DNA of 64,000 bases from Neckera pumila (lineage: Eukaryota > Streptophyta > Bryopsida > Hypnales > Neckeraceae). Positions 34,906 through 48,029 of this stretch are shown one piece after another. The notes beneath the pieces were generated by a model that saw only the letters and a program-made list of their open reading frames with translations, searched no databases and was not told the DNA's origin. The stretch covers positions 620,001-684,000 of the forward strand of contig OZ018415.1 in the NCBI GenBank assembly GCA_963969595.1, in the 5' to 3' direction. Position 1 is the stretch's first letter, and each line of letters starts with the position of its first letter. The position numbers and the translations under genes are program-made.

Positions 34906-37044
34906 AAAAACATGATGCCCCGTCTCCAAATTAAAATTCCTACTTGTGGGATCAAAAAAATATAAAATGGAACCACACATTAGGTACATGACCACCATTA
35001 TGTATATAGCTCCAAATTCATTTTTAGTATAAGGACTTGTTTTATGCACATTTCTATTAATTAATCTGGAATTAAACATTGGACTCTTTGTAACAATTCA
35101 TTTCTATATTTACATCAATTCTAATCGGCATCAATAACATATAAATTTAATGTAGTATGGATCACATGTTTCACCTCCAATAAATATTCATATAAATATC
35201 GCAACGAATGATATTCTCAAACTTCAAAACGCTACTCGTATTTTCACTATTTTACAAGAATATTTACATGTGCTCTATAATTATAAATCCCAAGCTTTTA
35301 ATCCTTTCAACAAAAGTTTGCCAGGGGTATTGCTTATTTCAAAATTAATTTGTCACATATACCCAAAACTTCAATATAAAGTAATATTACATCTACTTGA
35401 ATGCAACAACTAAATCCTACACCTACACCTATATCCTACCCAACTAAATCCTATACCCTACACCCTAAATCCTAAGCCTACATATCATGCAAATATTGTT
35501 TAAATTAAGTACTGTAACTACATAGCACAAGTATATTACCCTCATATTACCCTCATGTTACCAAAATATTCCCGAAATGTAACCCAAATATTATCTTCAT
35601 ATTACTCAAATATTAACATTTGTTCCGCACCAAAATCCACTCTGGTGTTCTTTAAGGTATAAAGTAGGATGCTCTAAAAGCGACCGGCTTCTTCAAATCA
35701 ACCCTACAAAATAGTAATGAATAGATATGAGTTGGTCTTTAAATGGACCACTTTACTCATTGATTGAACCCCCCAAAAAATATTCTTTATTGCAAGAGCC
35801 AATTATTGGCCTTCATTTCTTCAAATCACTTTAGGAGTTGTAAGTGGATGCATTTTGGGAGACCTAGGGTCACAAATAGGTACCTACAACAGAAATCTTA
35901 GGAAATTCATAACTAATTCAAAAATGCTTCAAAAAATATGAAACCACTTATGTTACGTTCTTCATCCATTTTTCTTTCTCTGAAAAATGAGTGAAAAATA
36001 TTTCTATTCAAACAAACCTACTAGAAAGGCGGACCAGCCCTTAAATGGTCACTTTTAGAGCATCCTATCTTACAAAGATAAACCAAATGCTGAAGTCTTT
36101 TTAGCAGCCAAAAAATAACCGTGCATGGGATGCTTCAATCTACCTACTCCTACCTAACTCTAGTAAACTCAAGTTGTCAGAACTCAATTTTGGTCCACTC
36201 TCCAAAATCACGCTATAACCCACTAATGCTCTTTTACCATAATTCTAATCCATTTTTAGTACAACAAAATCACCTTTGTCAGATGTTCTTTCTTCATCCG
36301 GTTTCCGAAGTAAATGCCCGATGCCCAAATTCCACAGTAACCAACTTAAATGCCATCATATATAGAAGTAAACTTTGGACACTATGGGTTATTCGTTAAT
36401 CCAACTCTTATGTTCTTGAAAAATCTGCTGAATTGCTAAATTCTCGCAACATAGAGACTTCAAGTTATATTTATACTCTGTAATACATTCCACTTAGTGC
36501 CATGTGAATGGTTACAAATGTGTTGCTCAAATTGCAAACATGCTTGTTTACCAATTTTGCATACCCAATTCCTATATAATTGGTAGTACATACCTTACCA
36601 ATATCCAAAAATTTGAGCTAAGTTCCTAAAGCCTAAACTAAATCCAACAACCAGCACAAATGCACAAGGAAGATAATTATGGCAAAAGTATAGATTCACA
36701 TGACATCCTTATGTGCCTGCAAAAAACATGCTACAGTTCTGTCATTGAACTTCATGCATGCAAAATTGACCCAAAATGCATAGGGATACACATAACCTTA
36801 TATGCTAGACTCCACTGCATTTTCATTGCAACAGCCACCACCTCTCTTTAATAAGATACTCTAAACTTGTAAGCCTGGAATCCACCCGCTCCGCACGGAA
36901 TGTCCCTGCACCCTAAATCAATCAGCACTTGGACTACATACTTCACGTGGGGCCCTTGGAACCACGTCTATTGGCAGGTGACCTTCGCATCTAAGAGCTC
37001 TTCTTCTTGGCTGTACAAGTGTTTGTTGCGATAGACCTTCTTTC
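34906..37044. other. Gene-free AT-rich stretch
   Basis: No supported gene. There is a degenerate CCTA-rich patch at about 35415-35480 and no structured repeat of note. Confidence 0.6.
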
Positions 37045-37735
37045 TTAAACAAGCACCCTCATCTTCTTCGGCTGATTATGTTTGCCGTTAATGCTCTTCG
37101 ATGCCTTTTTTTTTGCAAGTGCTCTTTTCCTTTGCTTCCGAGGCTGGACTGCGCCTTGGGCTTTATCAACCTTGTCTTCTCCATCCACAGATTCATCATC
37201 TTCTTCCTCACCGTCCTCTGCTTTGCCTCCCTCTTCCTCGGTACTCTCCTCTCCTAGTACAGCCAACATTGGCAAAGTTTTGGGGTGAACTTTGTCGCAA
37301 AATTTGGCTTCTTTTTGGATGCCGGACTCTTTGACTTCAACCCTTTCAAGGCAAGGTTCCTTGTAGACTGCACATGAACGTCCTGCGTGACCTCGTTTCT
37401 TATGTGATTTGCTAAAACCGCTCCATCAAGTCTAGAGGCTCCCTTTTCTTCCAAGCTGCTAACAGCACAGACTGGATCCACAAGCAATAATGGCACGTTG
37501 TCTTGGATCTCGATGCGAATTGGCTTGGTGGATTCCTGCTCATGCACCATTTCCGTATTCATCAAAATTGTCTCTTTTGATGCTTGTAGAGATTGTTTGC
37601 ATGAGGTGACTCCGATTTTAGCGCTTGGAGCTCTCACAGGGGTCGCTCCAATTCCCACTTCATGCCCTGATTCAATGGCGGGAAACACCTCTGTAGTGTA
37701 TCCACAAGATGGTATTAGTCCATGAACCCTACCCC
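37045..37735 (-). pseudogene. U5: acidic/basic low-complexity coding tract
   Basis: Two overlapping frames that read as one protein with a 1-base shift near 37260. The upstream part (37735 to about 37265) is mixed and ends KGLKSKSPASKKKPNFATKF. The downstream part is strongly acidic (EESTEEEGGKAEDGEEEDDE), then Lys/Arg-rich (RKQRKRALAKKKASK), resembling a nuclear localisation region. An acceptor-like site precedes it. It may be 3' exons of U4 or a separate gene; composition alone cannot assign function. Confidence 0.4.
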
Positions 37736-38716
37736 CTAAGTACATTTGTGAAAGCTAAATTGACTTCATACAACTCTAGTGCACTAGGGAGTTACACCGT
37801 AGGACTTCTGTAGGGAAGTTTAAATAGTTTTCAGTTTCTCATACGAACAAATATTCACTTTGAGTTCACATGTACACCACTATTTAGAATGAGTCCTTAA
37901 TATTGTGGACGAACCCGGTTGCACTAAGGACTCGTAGGGACTGTTGTAAAAAAGAATTCACCCTTATCTTACACATTATAGAAATAAATGGACTAATACA
38001 TGTACTAGTACCATAGAAAGGACCTTTGTCTATCATTACCCTAAACAAAAATCAATTCATATTGCAAAATACTGCACTACATGAGTACCCCTAAGGACTA
38101 GTACTGAAGTTCTAACATGGTTATAAGTACTTGTGTGGACAACCAAGTACTTCTCAATCCAACTTGCAATACTATTTTGAATGAATTAAAATACAATCGA
38201 CAAACCAAATTCCACTATGGACTCCCAAGGATTATTAGTCCAAAAGTATGTACGCCTTACTCTAATTAAAAGGAAAAATTGGACCCAACAGATGTACTAG
38301 TGAACTCCAATTCAAATCCTAAGGAAAAAAGGACCCAACAGATGTATTAGTTACCTTCAATTCAGATCTGCTGCACTATTATAGGACTATAAGGAACTCT
38401 AGATTACCTCACCAAAGCCACAGATACTAACTCCTACTTTTGACCCAAATCACAAAGCAATTTCTATGCCCTGTTATACTACAATTCAGCATGTAATTGA
38501 CCTTTAAGTACTCCACCCAATATCAATCACAATAACCTAAGGTCATTGTACAATCCTAATTACTTCCACTCAACAGTTGGTGGCTTGGTTTTTTCAATTA
38601 TGAAACCCTTCATCCAAAGTATACATCTTCAACCCCCATGTACTCAACAAACATCTATGCATTAGATCCTACTAATCATCCCTAAACCCTAACCTCCAAA
38701 ACCAACAAACCTTGAA

Positions 38717-40295
38717 ATGGAAGCGGCCAGGATTGCAAAAAACAATGGCAGCTGGGTATGAAATTTCACCTTGCCAAACTGGAAGCTTTGCTCTTGTAAT
38801 TGTGCCCTCATGCTCCCTTGGGAACCGCTCAACTGTGCTTTCCAATGGCACTAAAATTCCGGGCTTTAGAAGTCCTGTCAAGACCCACCAGCCTTCATGC
38901 ATCTCCACACCACAATCAACAGCAATACAAATCTTACTACTCTCAAAGTGTACCCGTGAACACCACTCATGGTAAGGGTGGCAACAACTGGCCAAATTCC
39001 CAGCTCACACAAGAGCAAAGCCTAATCCGCAAGCTACGCACTTTCTGAGAACATGTTGCACAGGCAAATCACAAATGACAACTTCGGCATACGGCCTTGG
39101 GGGAAGCAATCGGAAGAGGTAGGTGCCCAAGTCCAATCTACCAATGAAAAGCTTGACTACATGCTCATGTCAATCAGCATGCATCAACCTCAACTCAGCA
39201 TCGGCAACAACAAAATACCTGAACCCCTCACCGCCTGTGACTTTCAACAACTGGACATTGGCTTCATCCAAGCAGTCTTCAAATGCTACAACTAAGGTCT
39301 TCTGAGCCTCAACCTTACGGGATAAGCTTTCCAGTGCGTCAACATTGGAGGCAAGTTCCTCGCCAAATTGCACGCCATTATCGACTGTTTGCCGCAATGC
39401 ATTCAACGTTGCCTCTAACCCTATGCACTTCTCCCGTGTTGTTCTAAGGTTCATTTCACAAAAGTCAACTTGTGAGCGAGCCTTCAAGTCATTTTGCATA
39501 TGCTCATCTTGCCCAGTCTTTGCATCCGCCAGAATTTGCTTTGCTCGACCACTTCAGCATGGGCAATTGAGGAATACGAATTCCAACAAGTAATAGTCTC
39601 AGAAAGCCCACCTAGTGCAGTGAAGACTTCAATACCGTACTGGTCGCACAGAACAACACCGTGCCTTGAGCCCACCTCTTGTGCTATTAGCTTTGATTGT
39701 GTGGATCCTACATCGTCTTCTCAATTGAACAAAGTGTATTCCTCACCTAAAGACTCCGCTCTACTCTTCAACTTTAGCCGACGCCTCAATTGCTCATTGT
39801 TCGTCCACTCCACGTACAGAGCCCAATTGGATTTTTGTTTCTTAACCTCCTAAACATAGAAACCCTTCGCAATGGCCTTTGTAATCAACCAAAATTGTAA
39901 AACTACCAATTTCTAGTGACAAACCATCCACATGTGCTTGATGGGCTGGATTAGGTCCTCATCCTTCAAATACATGTGACGGTGGCCATTCTTGTTCACT
40001 GTTGGCCCAAAAAAATTGACAAATTCTGCATCGATCACAGCTGTGTCTCTCAGCTGTTTTGGATTCATGCTGCTGTGGTGCAACCCGCATTTCTCAGCAA
40101 ATTCTTTTCTACTGTATCCCCTACATAGTGTGAAGGAAAAAAGAGTGGGAGGTTGGCAAATACAGGAGCAACATACCCTATTTTTTTCTTTCTACAAGTT
40201 ACAGTACCTTCCACCTTCACCTTCAAAGTACTACAGGTATTCGCTGGATTGGACACACATAACTCTACAACAGCGTTGGAAGGAAGGGCAGCCAT
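38717..40295 (-). pseudogene. U4: coiled-coil/RING-like gene, mildly decayed
   Basis: Exon model on the minus strand: 40295 to about 40209; about 40105-39925; 39849-39219; 39137-38717. Junctions exon 2/3 and 3/4 keep phase, with GT donors and AG acceptors. Exon 2 includes FVNFFGPTVNKNGHRHMYL. Exon 3 includes NWALYVEWTNNEQLRRRLK, one TGA, a 1-base loss in an A run (near 39548) and a long coiled coil (LESLSRKVEAQKTLVVAFED). Exon 4 has a RING-like cluster: KCVACG, a TGA, then CCHPYHEWC and CIAVDC, ending HEGWW. The architecture parallels U1. Only two TGA stops and one homopolymer frameshift separate it from an intact gene, so sequencing error or a recent pseudogene are both possible. The exon 1/2 junction is out of phase as modelled. 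Confidence 0.55.
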
Positions 40296-40732
40296 AGCAA
40301 ACTTTGACTTGTGACAACGGAAACAAGTCTTAACCCAAAAATTAGTGTGTGATTAGCAAGAAATTACTAAGTCCATGTCGCCAAAAGAAGGAAACGACCA
40401 CCGAGCGTCGATCAACAAAATATTGGATGGCGCAGATATGGCATTTCTGACAAGCAGGGGTGATTATGGCGTTTTAAACTCAGAAAATGCCACCTCTACA
40501 GCCTTAAATCCCAGTACCTACATGCATTCTAGGATCAGTCAGACCTACGATCAGGTGACCCACGATTTGCATGTGGCCATTTTTCCTTCATTGCATAGCA
40601 AGTCAGGATGGGGGAATGGACTCCATTTTCTGCCAGTTTTGGTCCACCCTAGCTTGCTTTCACCCATCAAAGTCCTTAGAAGTATATTCCCCTCCACAAT
40701 AACACCTTAATATTTTAGATTTATGGTTTGTT

Positions 40733-42560
40733 TATTTCTCTACAAATTTTTTATAATGTATAAACTTGTCAAGGACTTCAAATTTTTGTCATATGAGATA
40801 AACATAGCAATATTTAGACAAGCCTTGTCTATAAATGTAATGAAATATTTAAAACCTATATGTGTCCTTATTTGCATTGGACCATATATATCTGAATGTA
40901 CAAGTCCTAACAATTCTGTGGATCTTTGTGATCCCATCTTAGAAAACTTTTCTTTGTGCTGTTTGCCTTCAAGGCAAAGTTTACATAAAAATGGTTCTTG
41001 TATTGGAAATTTGTCTATTCCTTTTTATATTAATTGAATTGTTTTAACCTTTGCTAATTAATATAACCTAGTCTAAGATTCCAAAATTCAATTTTATTCA
41101 ACTTTGTAGTTGTTTAAAGAGCAACTATTTGCTGATTAGGAATTATTGTATCACCTAATTTGTACAAGTCATTATATGTAATTTGTATTTGGCAATTACA
41201 TGTGCTAGTTTATTGAACAATATCAAAGTCCTCAACTTTATTCGAATTCCTCCCCTAGCTTTATCTAATTGTTTAGCTGAAAATAAATTCTTGGCAAATC
41301 CTGGGATGTAAAGTACATCAAATATGATTCGCTTCATATCATTTAAAAGTTTTGTTGTGACATGGCCTAGATACAATCTCAAGGAACAAACGTAGCAGAT
41401 GAATGCTACAGAAATTTTGGAGGAATATAGCAATTGATGTTTCAAAAAATGTTGATCTGGACATCAAAGTTGACGTTTCAAAAAAAAATATTAAGACATT
41501 GCCTTGTCCTTGAATTTGATAGGACGTCGTGTCATCTCCTAGGTAAACAACTTGTTGGTTTTTATATTGTTCATAATTAGTTAATGCATCTTTTTCATCA
41601 CACATATGTTGTGTAGCTCTAGAATCTATACACGATGTGGATATAGATTCTTCCTTTATTGTCAAAGTGACCACATATAATCTATGTGGTGTTGTACAAT
41701 ATTAGTTTGTTTAGTTCTTCTTTCAGCAGCTATTTTGATTCTACAATCTTTGATAACATGTCCCAATTTTTTGCAATAAATATACTTTTTAATAGTATTT
41801 GAATCCTTTTTCTCAAAAGATTTATAGCTACTTTTACCTTTTGAATTTGAAAACTTATTAAAGGTCTTACTAAAATAAGGCTATTTGCCTTTATTAAAAT
41901 ATTTCTTACTTACATAAAGAGCTGATGTACTTTCTGATGTAGAGCCTATGTCTTTCATCAAAATTTCTTGTATCAAATCAATAATCAGTGTTTGAAAAGT
42001 AATGCCTTATTGTCTTCAAATGAATGAATGTGGTGTGACTTGGAGGCAAGCTTCTCAATAAGATAAAAATTGCTTCATTATGGACAGTTAATCCTACTGC
42101 TAGTAGTTGTTGGAGACACAATTTATGAACATGTTTTATAATACTCTCATTTTCTTTCATTTTGAAAGTACATAACATATCTTTAAGATGCATTTTTATA
42201 ATTACATCTTGTGATTAAAATACACTTGTTAATGCTGTCCATGCTTGATGTGCTGTGGAACAAGATTGCACATGTGGAACTATGTGATTTTCTAAGCAGT
42301 TTGTATAATGGTTAATGAAGTGGCATTTCTGTCCACCCAATTGCTTACACTTCCTACTCTTTTGGCCAGAAAAGTTTGGTAGATTCTAGCAGCTATCTTA
42401 GTTGCAATTGGCTCACTGATAAAGGTTCTTTACCATTTACTATTACCCACAATTTTTCTGCTTTGAATATTAACATCAATTTATGTTTCCATATATTGAA
42501 ATATGATCCATCAAATTTGCTTATATGACTTAAGTCTATTTTTTGTGTCGTTTTGTATGC
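40733..42560 (-). mobile_element. Degenerate Ty1/copia retrotransposon, gag to integrase
   Basis: Copia landmarks appear in the right order on the minus strand. A gag N-terminus (FDGSYFNIWKHKLMLIFKAE, about 42525) is followed by a gag helix (LLRSLPPSHTTFIHLK, 42060). The zinc knuckle near 41770 lacks its first Cys (YIYCKKLGHVIKDC). The protease motif reads CIDSRATQHM, where Asp-Ser-Gly would be expected, so the active site is damaged. GAG-pre-integrase reads VLYIPGFAKNLFSAKQL. Integrase reads ELLGLVHSDIYGPM. It stops near 40735 before the reverse transcriptase. Frames are broken in several places and no LTRs were recognised, so this is a dead, 3'-truncated copy. Confidence 0.88.
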
Positions 42561-43226
42561 TTATTATATTACAAAATGATTGTCAAATTCATGGTAGAAT
42601 ACTTCAATTTTATATTTCAAAGTTTCATTTGCACTTTTAATGCTATAAGTTTGAAGAATTATTTGAGGATATAGATTTTTCTTGATATTCTTGGAGTTTT
42701 TACAAAAAGAAATAAAAATGTATTGATGTTTTTATTCTCCATTTTCAGGTTTGGTAGGTCCTAACCTGTGGCTCGATAGGTCCTAACCTGTGGCTCGATA
42801 GGTCTTAATGAAAAGGTTGGTACTAATCTGCAATTATTTTTTATGGCTTGGCCTACTTTGCAATTACTAGACATAATGTCAATATAGGAGAATTGAGCCA
42901 TTTGACTTCTTTGATTGCTTAACCAATCAAAACATGCCACAACGGCAAAAGCCTCTAACATTTAGAATATGTTAGGTAGATCCACACTCACTAAATTAAT
43001 AGTGGTTGGTAGTAGTAGAGATTTCTCTCAGATTTCTCTCATTGCAAGAGCAATGAAATTTCTACTTCATACCACCTTGCTAAAAATTTGCACAAGGCAA
43101 GCAATGAGCATTATTAGTCTTAATCTGCATCTCCTTAACCAATCCAAACATGCCACAACAACAAAACTCTCCTACATTGACATTATGGGTGTAGAAATTC
43201 GTCGATACTTTGACATGGATGACATA
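42561..43226. other. Gene-free stretch
   Basis: AT-rich with a short direct repeat of TCCTAACCTGTGGCTCGATAGG at 42758-42803 and no supported gene. Confidence 0.55.
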
Positions 43227-43479
43227 CACTGGAAACTCTGGAAGGGATAGCCCCCTAGGCTACACGGGAGGGGGGGCGCTGAAATCACAATATCAAGCCC
43301 CTGTGAACCTGCGTGAACTGAATTCGAACTGCATATAGCCTCCGTTAGTGGTACAAAAATGGGGCTACAATGCTACATTGTTTAGCCCTCCTCATTTTTG
43401 AACTAGTGCTACAGGGGGCTGGAATATGGGCTAAGACATCCCCGCATAGCCCCGGCTATCCGATTCAAAGTTCCCAGTG
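43227..43479. mobile_element. CACTA-like MITE (253 bp)
   Basis: Ends CACTGGAAACTCTG and, inverted, CACTGGGAACTTTG, both running into GGATAGCC. Flanked by a 3-bp duplication ATA (43224-43226 and 43480-43482). CACT-type ends with 3-bp target duplication fit the CACTA/EnSpm superfamily. No coding capacity. Confidence 0.75.
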
Positions 43480-43659
43480 ATATTCCTCCACTTGCACCTC
43501 CTTGCAAAGCTCCATGGCTACGTGAATCTCTCGGTGATACTGCTACCGATGATTCTCAACTCTGAGAGGGATAGAACTCTCATCTCAAACTCTAGCTTAC
43601 AATACAACTCATCCGAACTCAAGTACACAGAAGATAAAATCCTTCCTAATCAAGCCCAG

Positions 43660-44340
43660 CTAGGATGAGGCTCTGCTTGAAGTAAGCTCTGCTCCTGGCA
43701 AATTGTCAACCGAGCTTGGTTTCAACCGGATCCACCAGCATAAGATTTGATGAAAGCTCTCATAGCCAGCCCATATCTCCAAGAAAGCGAGCAACTTCCC
43801 ATGAGGTAGTGAGGCCAAATTAAGGACAATGACATTGTCAATTAATGCGTCTAGCTTCTTAATTGATCGCATCCAGTTCTGCAGCAGCTGACCTTGCAAT
43901 TGGAAGAATCGCTGACTTATATGCAAGCGGTACTTGGTTACTTGCAGTATTGCCACGTTGAAATGCTATTGAGTGACTTGAGGATCGAGGACTTCATTTT
44001 GGATTCTATGCAAGAGATGAGGAGGCATCGATCTTGGTCTCAACCGGATCCATCAGCAGAAGATTTGATGAAAGCTCACACAGCCCATATCTTCGAGAAA
44101 CTTCCGATGAGCTAGTGAGACCAAATTAAGGACGATGACATTGTCAATTAAAGCGTCGAGCTTCTTGAATGTATCCTGCAGCTGATAATCTTGGGAGAAT
44201 TGTTGTCTTGTGTGCAACCGGTACTTGCCCAGGGTATAGCCACGTTGAAATGCTATTGATTTACTTGAGGAGGACTTCATCTTCGACCCTATGGAAGAGG
44301 CATCTCGGTGATAAGGACTGCCATTAAGATAGTGAAGCAA
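43660..44340 (-). repeat. Tandem duplication of a coding-like segment
   Basis: Two direct copies (about 43711-44033 and 44034-44316), roughly 80 percent alike by eye. On the minus strand both stay largely open and share KKLDALIDNVIVLNL, preceded by a Ser-rich or Arg-rich segment. The product is unknown. The pair could be part of a repeated helical protein or two decayed exons. Confidence 0.5.
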
Positions 44341-44465
44341 TTTCCCTACAGTCCTTGCTTAAATAGGGTTAAGTTGATGCGAAATCTCCCGACTGGTGGT
44401 TAATAACTGCAGTGGTTTACTCGACTTGCCGACTGTTGCATCAGTTGGCAGCTTCTCCTTTGATT

Positions 44466-44786
44466 AGAGCATCTCCTGCAGCCCTCCACCCAAATTGTTC
44501 CTTCAATCGAGATCTGTCTAATTTGAAGGGGATGGCCACTTGAATCCCCAACAGTACAACTCACTAACTAATCACAAGTCACGAAACTTGCAAAAGCAAT
44601 AAGTAAGCTATGACAATTACTAATCCCAAGAGAAAATATAGAGGAAAGGGGCCGTAAAGGTCTGCACCAAATATGGATTATTTGGTGTGTGAAAGTGAAA
44701 ATATACTGTAAAAATACTAGAATTGATTGCTTATCATCCAAAAATTAGAGGTGGAGGGGTTCTTTGGAGGGGTGCAGGAGATGCTC
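44466..44786. mobile_element. Harbinger-like MITE (321 bp)
   Basis: Ends GAGCATCTCCTGCAGCCCTC and, inverted, GAGCATCTCCTGCACCCCTC. Flanked by TTA and TGA, an imperfect version of the 3-bp TWA duplication used by PIF/Harbinger elements. Confidence 0.65.
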
Positions 44787-45439
44787 TGAGCAGTTTCGCC
44801 ACTTCTCCTCCAAAGCTTCCATGGGTTGCCCATGTCAGCTCTGAGAAATGTCTGCAGGGAGAGCGTCCGGTTGTTCCAAAATGGGAGGTGTCTTGCCAGT
44901 GCTAACACTGATTTGTCCATGTTGTAAAATGAAGAGAGAGAAGAACTCCAGTCAGAACCATTTAGGGCGGACTTTGATGTGGAGTCCAAATAAAAAAACA
45001 AATTTCAAGTTTCCTGGAATCGTAAATTTTGCTTTCAATGACTTCCACAATGCTTACACTTCTATTTGAGTAGGGAAACACTACGTTTTAGAATTAGCTT
45101 TTATCTTTAGTTTTTCCTTTAATCCCGTACCAACTTCTATTTAACAATTTTTTAAAGAATGAAAATCAAGTTTCTTTGTATGCATTTTTTTCTTCCAAAA
45201 AGTCAATTCAAATTTTCAACATTAATTCTTTTTAAATCAAAATTCTTAGTGCAATAATTTTTAGTTTAGAACATTCAAAGTCAAATAATGTAGTCATGGA
45301 ATGTGCACAAAAAAACATTTTCTTCACTTTAAATACAAATATCTTGCAATCTACATAGTGAAAGTTTCTAAAATTTATCCCATACAATTTTTAACTAGTT
45401 TAGTACATGATACCACAATTAAATATGCAAAATAAGAAA

Positions 45440-46251
45440 TTTGTAAAGTTCTTTTGCTCTTTGCAATAGAAATGACATTTAAGAGTTTTTTTTGCACATG
45501 TAACCATAGGATCTTGTAGTACAATAGTTCAAGATGTTGTGGAAAAATTTTCAGAAATTTCCACTTTATGGATTGCAAGATGATAGCGTTTGAATTGACA
45601 AAAATCCATTTTTTGTCCGTGCAAAAATCTGGGCAGCTGCACTTCATAAGGTCACATTTGTATGAAAAATGTCCAAAATGGTGGTTACTCTTTGGATTCA
45701 TCCTTCAAGGCAAGTTGACTACATACTAACAAAATTTCAGATCATTTGGAATTGTAAAACATATAGGAAAAAAATAGTAAGTAGAAAGAAGTAGAGAATG
45801 ATTCAAAATACTAAATTGTTAACCATTTATTAAGGGAATTTTAAAATGCCAATCCCAATGGTTGTAATGTTGTAATAAACAATCACCTAATGGTTTTATT
45901 TTTTTCCAAAAATAATGAAAACTAATTTCAAAGTTTGCTTTAGAGTAGAGATTTCATAACTACCCTAAACTAAGAATCCTCATAAATTTTGATTCATTAA
46001 TCAAAATGGAATGATTCAAAGCTTTTTGTTTACATATAAATCTAAAAAACCAAGTTCAAATTTTTTTTTTTTTTTAAAAGTGATTTTTAAAGAAGTTTTT
46101 TGGGCTACCCAAGATGCTTGCCGAATGTTAAAAATCACATATCATACAATAACTTTTTAACCATATAGTCAAAAGTTAAAATTCCATTTGTAATGAGCTG
46201 CCCAAAATCGCTATGTTGCTAAAAAACGCCATTTGCTCCTCTAGGGGTTAA
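45440..46251 (-). mobile_element. TTAA element, family B, one end missing
   Basis: Ends at TTAA 46248 with CTCTAGGGGTTAA. The interior matches 31946-32875 in blocks. Sequence from about 45100 to 45440 also has family-B character, but no clean second end was found. A further element start, TTAACCCCTAAAAG, lies at 46489 without an identifiable partner. Confidence 0.65.
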
Positions 46252-48029
46252 GTCCGTACCACTCAAAATGCCATGTCCACCTACATTTTAATGACAATTT
46301 GTTTAATAAGAATTATAAGTGATGCTACTTTTCTTCCTTCATTATTAGGACAAATTGATGTACCTCCTTCACATTTGTTACCAATGGCAAGAAATGATCT
46401 TGTCCAAAAGTTGTCTTGATTCATGTACCCAATTTGCATACTTTTTGAGCAACAATAATTTATAGTTTGTAAACAATTGTTAAAAAAATTAACCCCTAAA
46501 AGAAAAGGACCAAGTGACCGTTCAATGTTTGCAAGAGATCTTGGGTAATTGTACACATAGTCCATTTCGGTCAAATTGTAGTGGCAATTCCATAGGCACA
46601 AAAGTAATCACTTCTGCACGATGCCAGCATGTGGAAGGGGTTGAGAAATCCTTTTAAGGCGAATTTTTTGGGCTTGGAACATCGTGTGTCCAACAATGAC
46701 TAATTAAGCTTTGGACTGATCAACGTGCTTTGCTATGCAAGTGACTGGCCGTCACTGTTTTTTGGAGTTTCTTCTTGTGAGCGCCAAAAAAATAGGGGCG
46801 TCACTTCACAGTTGCAATTTTCTTGTTAAACAGCAGGGCTTTAGCTATGGAAAGCAAGATTCGATGCTATTCAGAGAATTCATTGATTCAATTTCTCAAC
46901 TATTATTCACGCACTTCAAGACATTCCAATACGCCGTGAACCGCGCCATATGAACAGACACTTGCGGTCCGAATGAAAGTACATTTCCTTGGAGGAAGAG
47001 GTGGACAAAGTTAATGACTTATGGAATGATTTGAAAGACTAAGATTTGCACCCTAAGGTGATCGATCGACCTTTTGGTAACACTTTCACTGCATTTGTAA
47101 GGTCCATAACATTAACAGGGTTGCCACTAATTCATTTTCTGAAATAGAAATACATTTTCTTTTCGTATACTCTATGTGACCATCTCAATCTGGACGAAAC
47201 TTCTTAAATTCACAGCTTTCAAAGCTGTGTGCCATGAAATGAGTCAAATTTGACAGTCTTGTTTCTAGTAGCAAGAATGAATGTTTTGATTAATAATAGT
47301 GATCACACAGCTTTTCACAAGGGAATTCATCATAAACGTACACTTCCAAGAACGTGCTCGATCGCCATGTAAAAGAATATAACAGTGCTCGGTGACAACC
47401 AACGCACCTTCACAGCCATTGTAGCGCTTGGTCAAGGCAAATTACAATTCAATAAGCAAGGTTCCGAGTTCCAAGAATGAGATATCTCCTGTGAAAACTT
47501 GTGGTGTCTCCTGTGGCAACTAGGAATGCGAAATCTACCCTGAGACACTCTTCAAGCTTCAAAATTAATGAGATATAGTACTGTGAGGATCGAAGCCGTG
47601 GAGGGCAGCTTGGCAGGCCTTCGTCCGGGCAGGGCAACGACGAAGTAGGCCACGTCAATACGAGGAATATAACATCTCGCCTCGTGCCTCGTGCCTCGCA
47701 TTGTGTTGAATCAGCTTTAGACTAAGATCCCACAGCTGAATGACTTTAATTTGCAAACGCAGAATTAATACTCCGTAATTCATTAAGCGTGAACACTTTA
47801 GTTGTCTGGCTGGACCTCAGCATTCAAACCTTGCAACTAAGTATGCAGAAAACCTCGTGTCTGCCACATTCAATTTTCAAACCTAAGAAATTTGGATCAC
47901 TAAAGTATGGAAACCTAAATACAGTAAGCTTGAAATTCCGTTCCATTAGTTTCAAAAAATAAATAAAAAATACAGTAAGCTTAAAAGGACCGGACGTCCG
48001 CAGCTTCCGACATCTTTCTACTTCTCGTA
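46252..48029. other. Gene-free stretch
   Basis: No supported gene. Short frames at 46735-46953 and around 47450-47660 have no recognisable content. The TTAA element start at 46489 is the only identifiable item. Confidence 0.5.

Noticed and set aside
24957..40295. Endogenous giant-virus insertion as source of the unknown genes
   Set aside because: The genes contain ordinary spliceosomal introns and no viral hallmark gene was seen.
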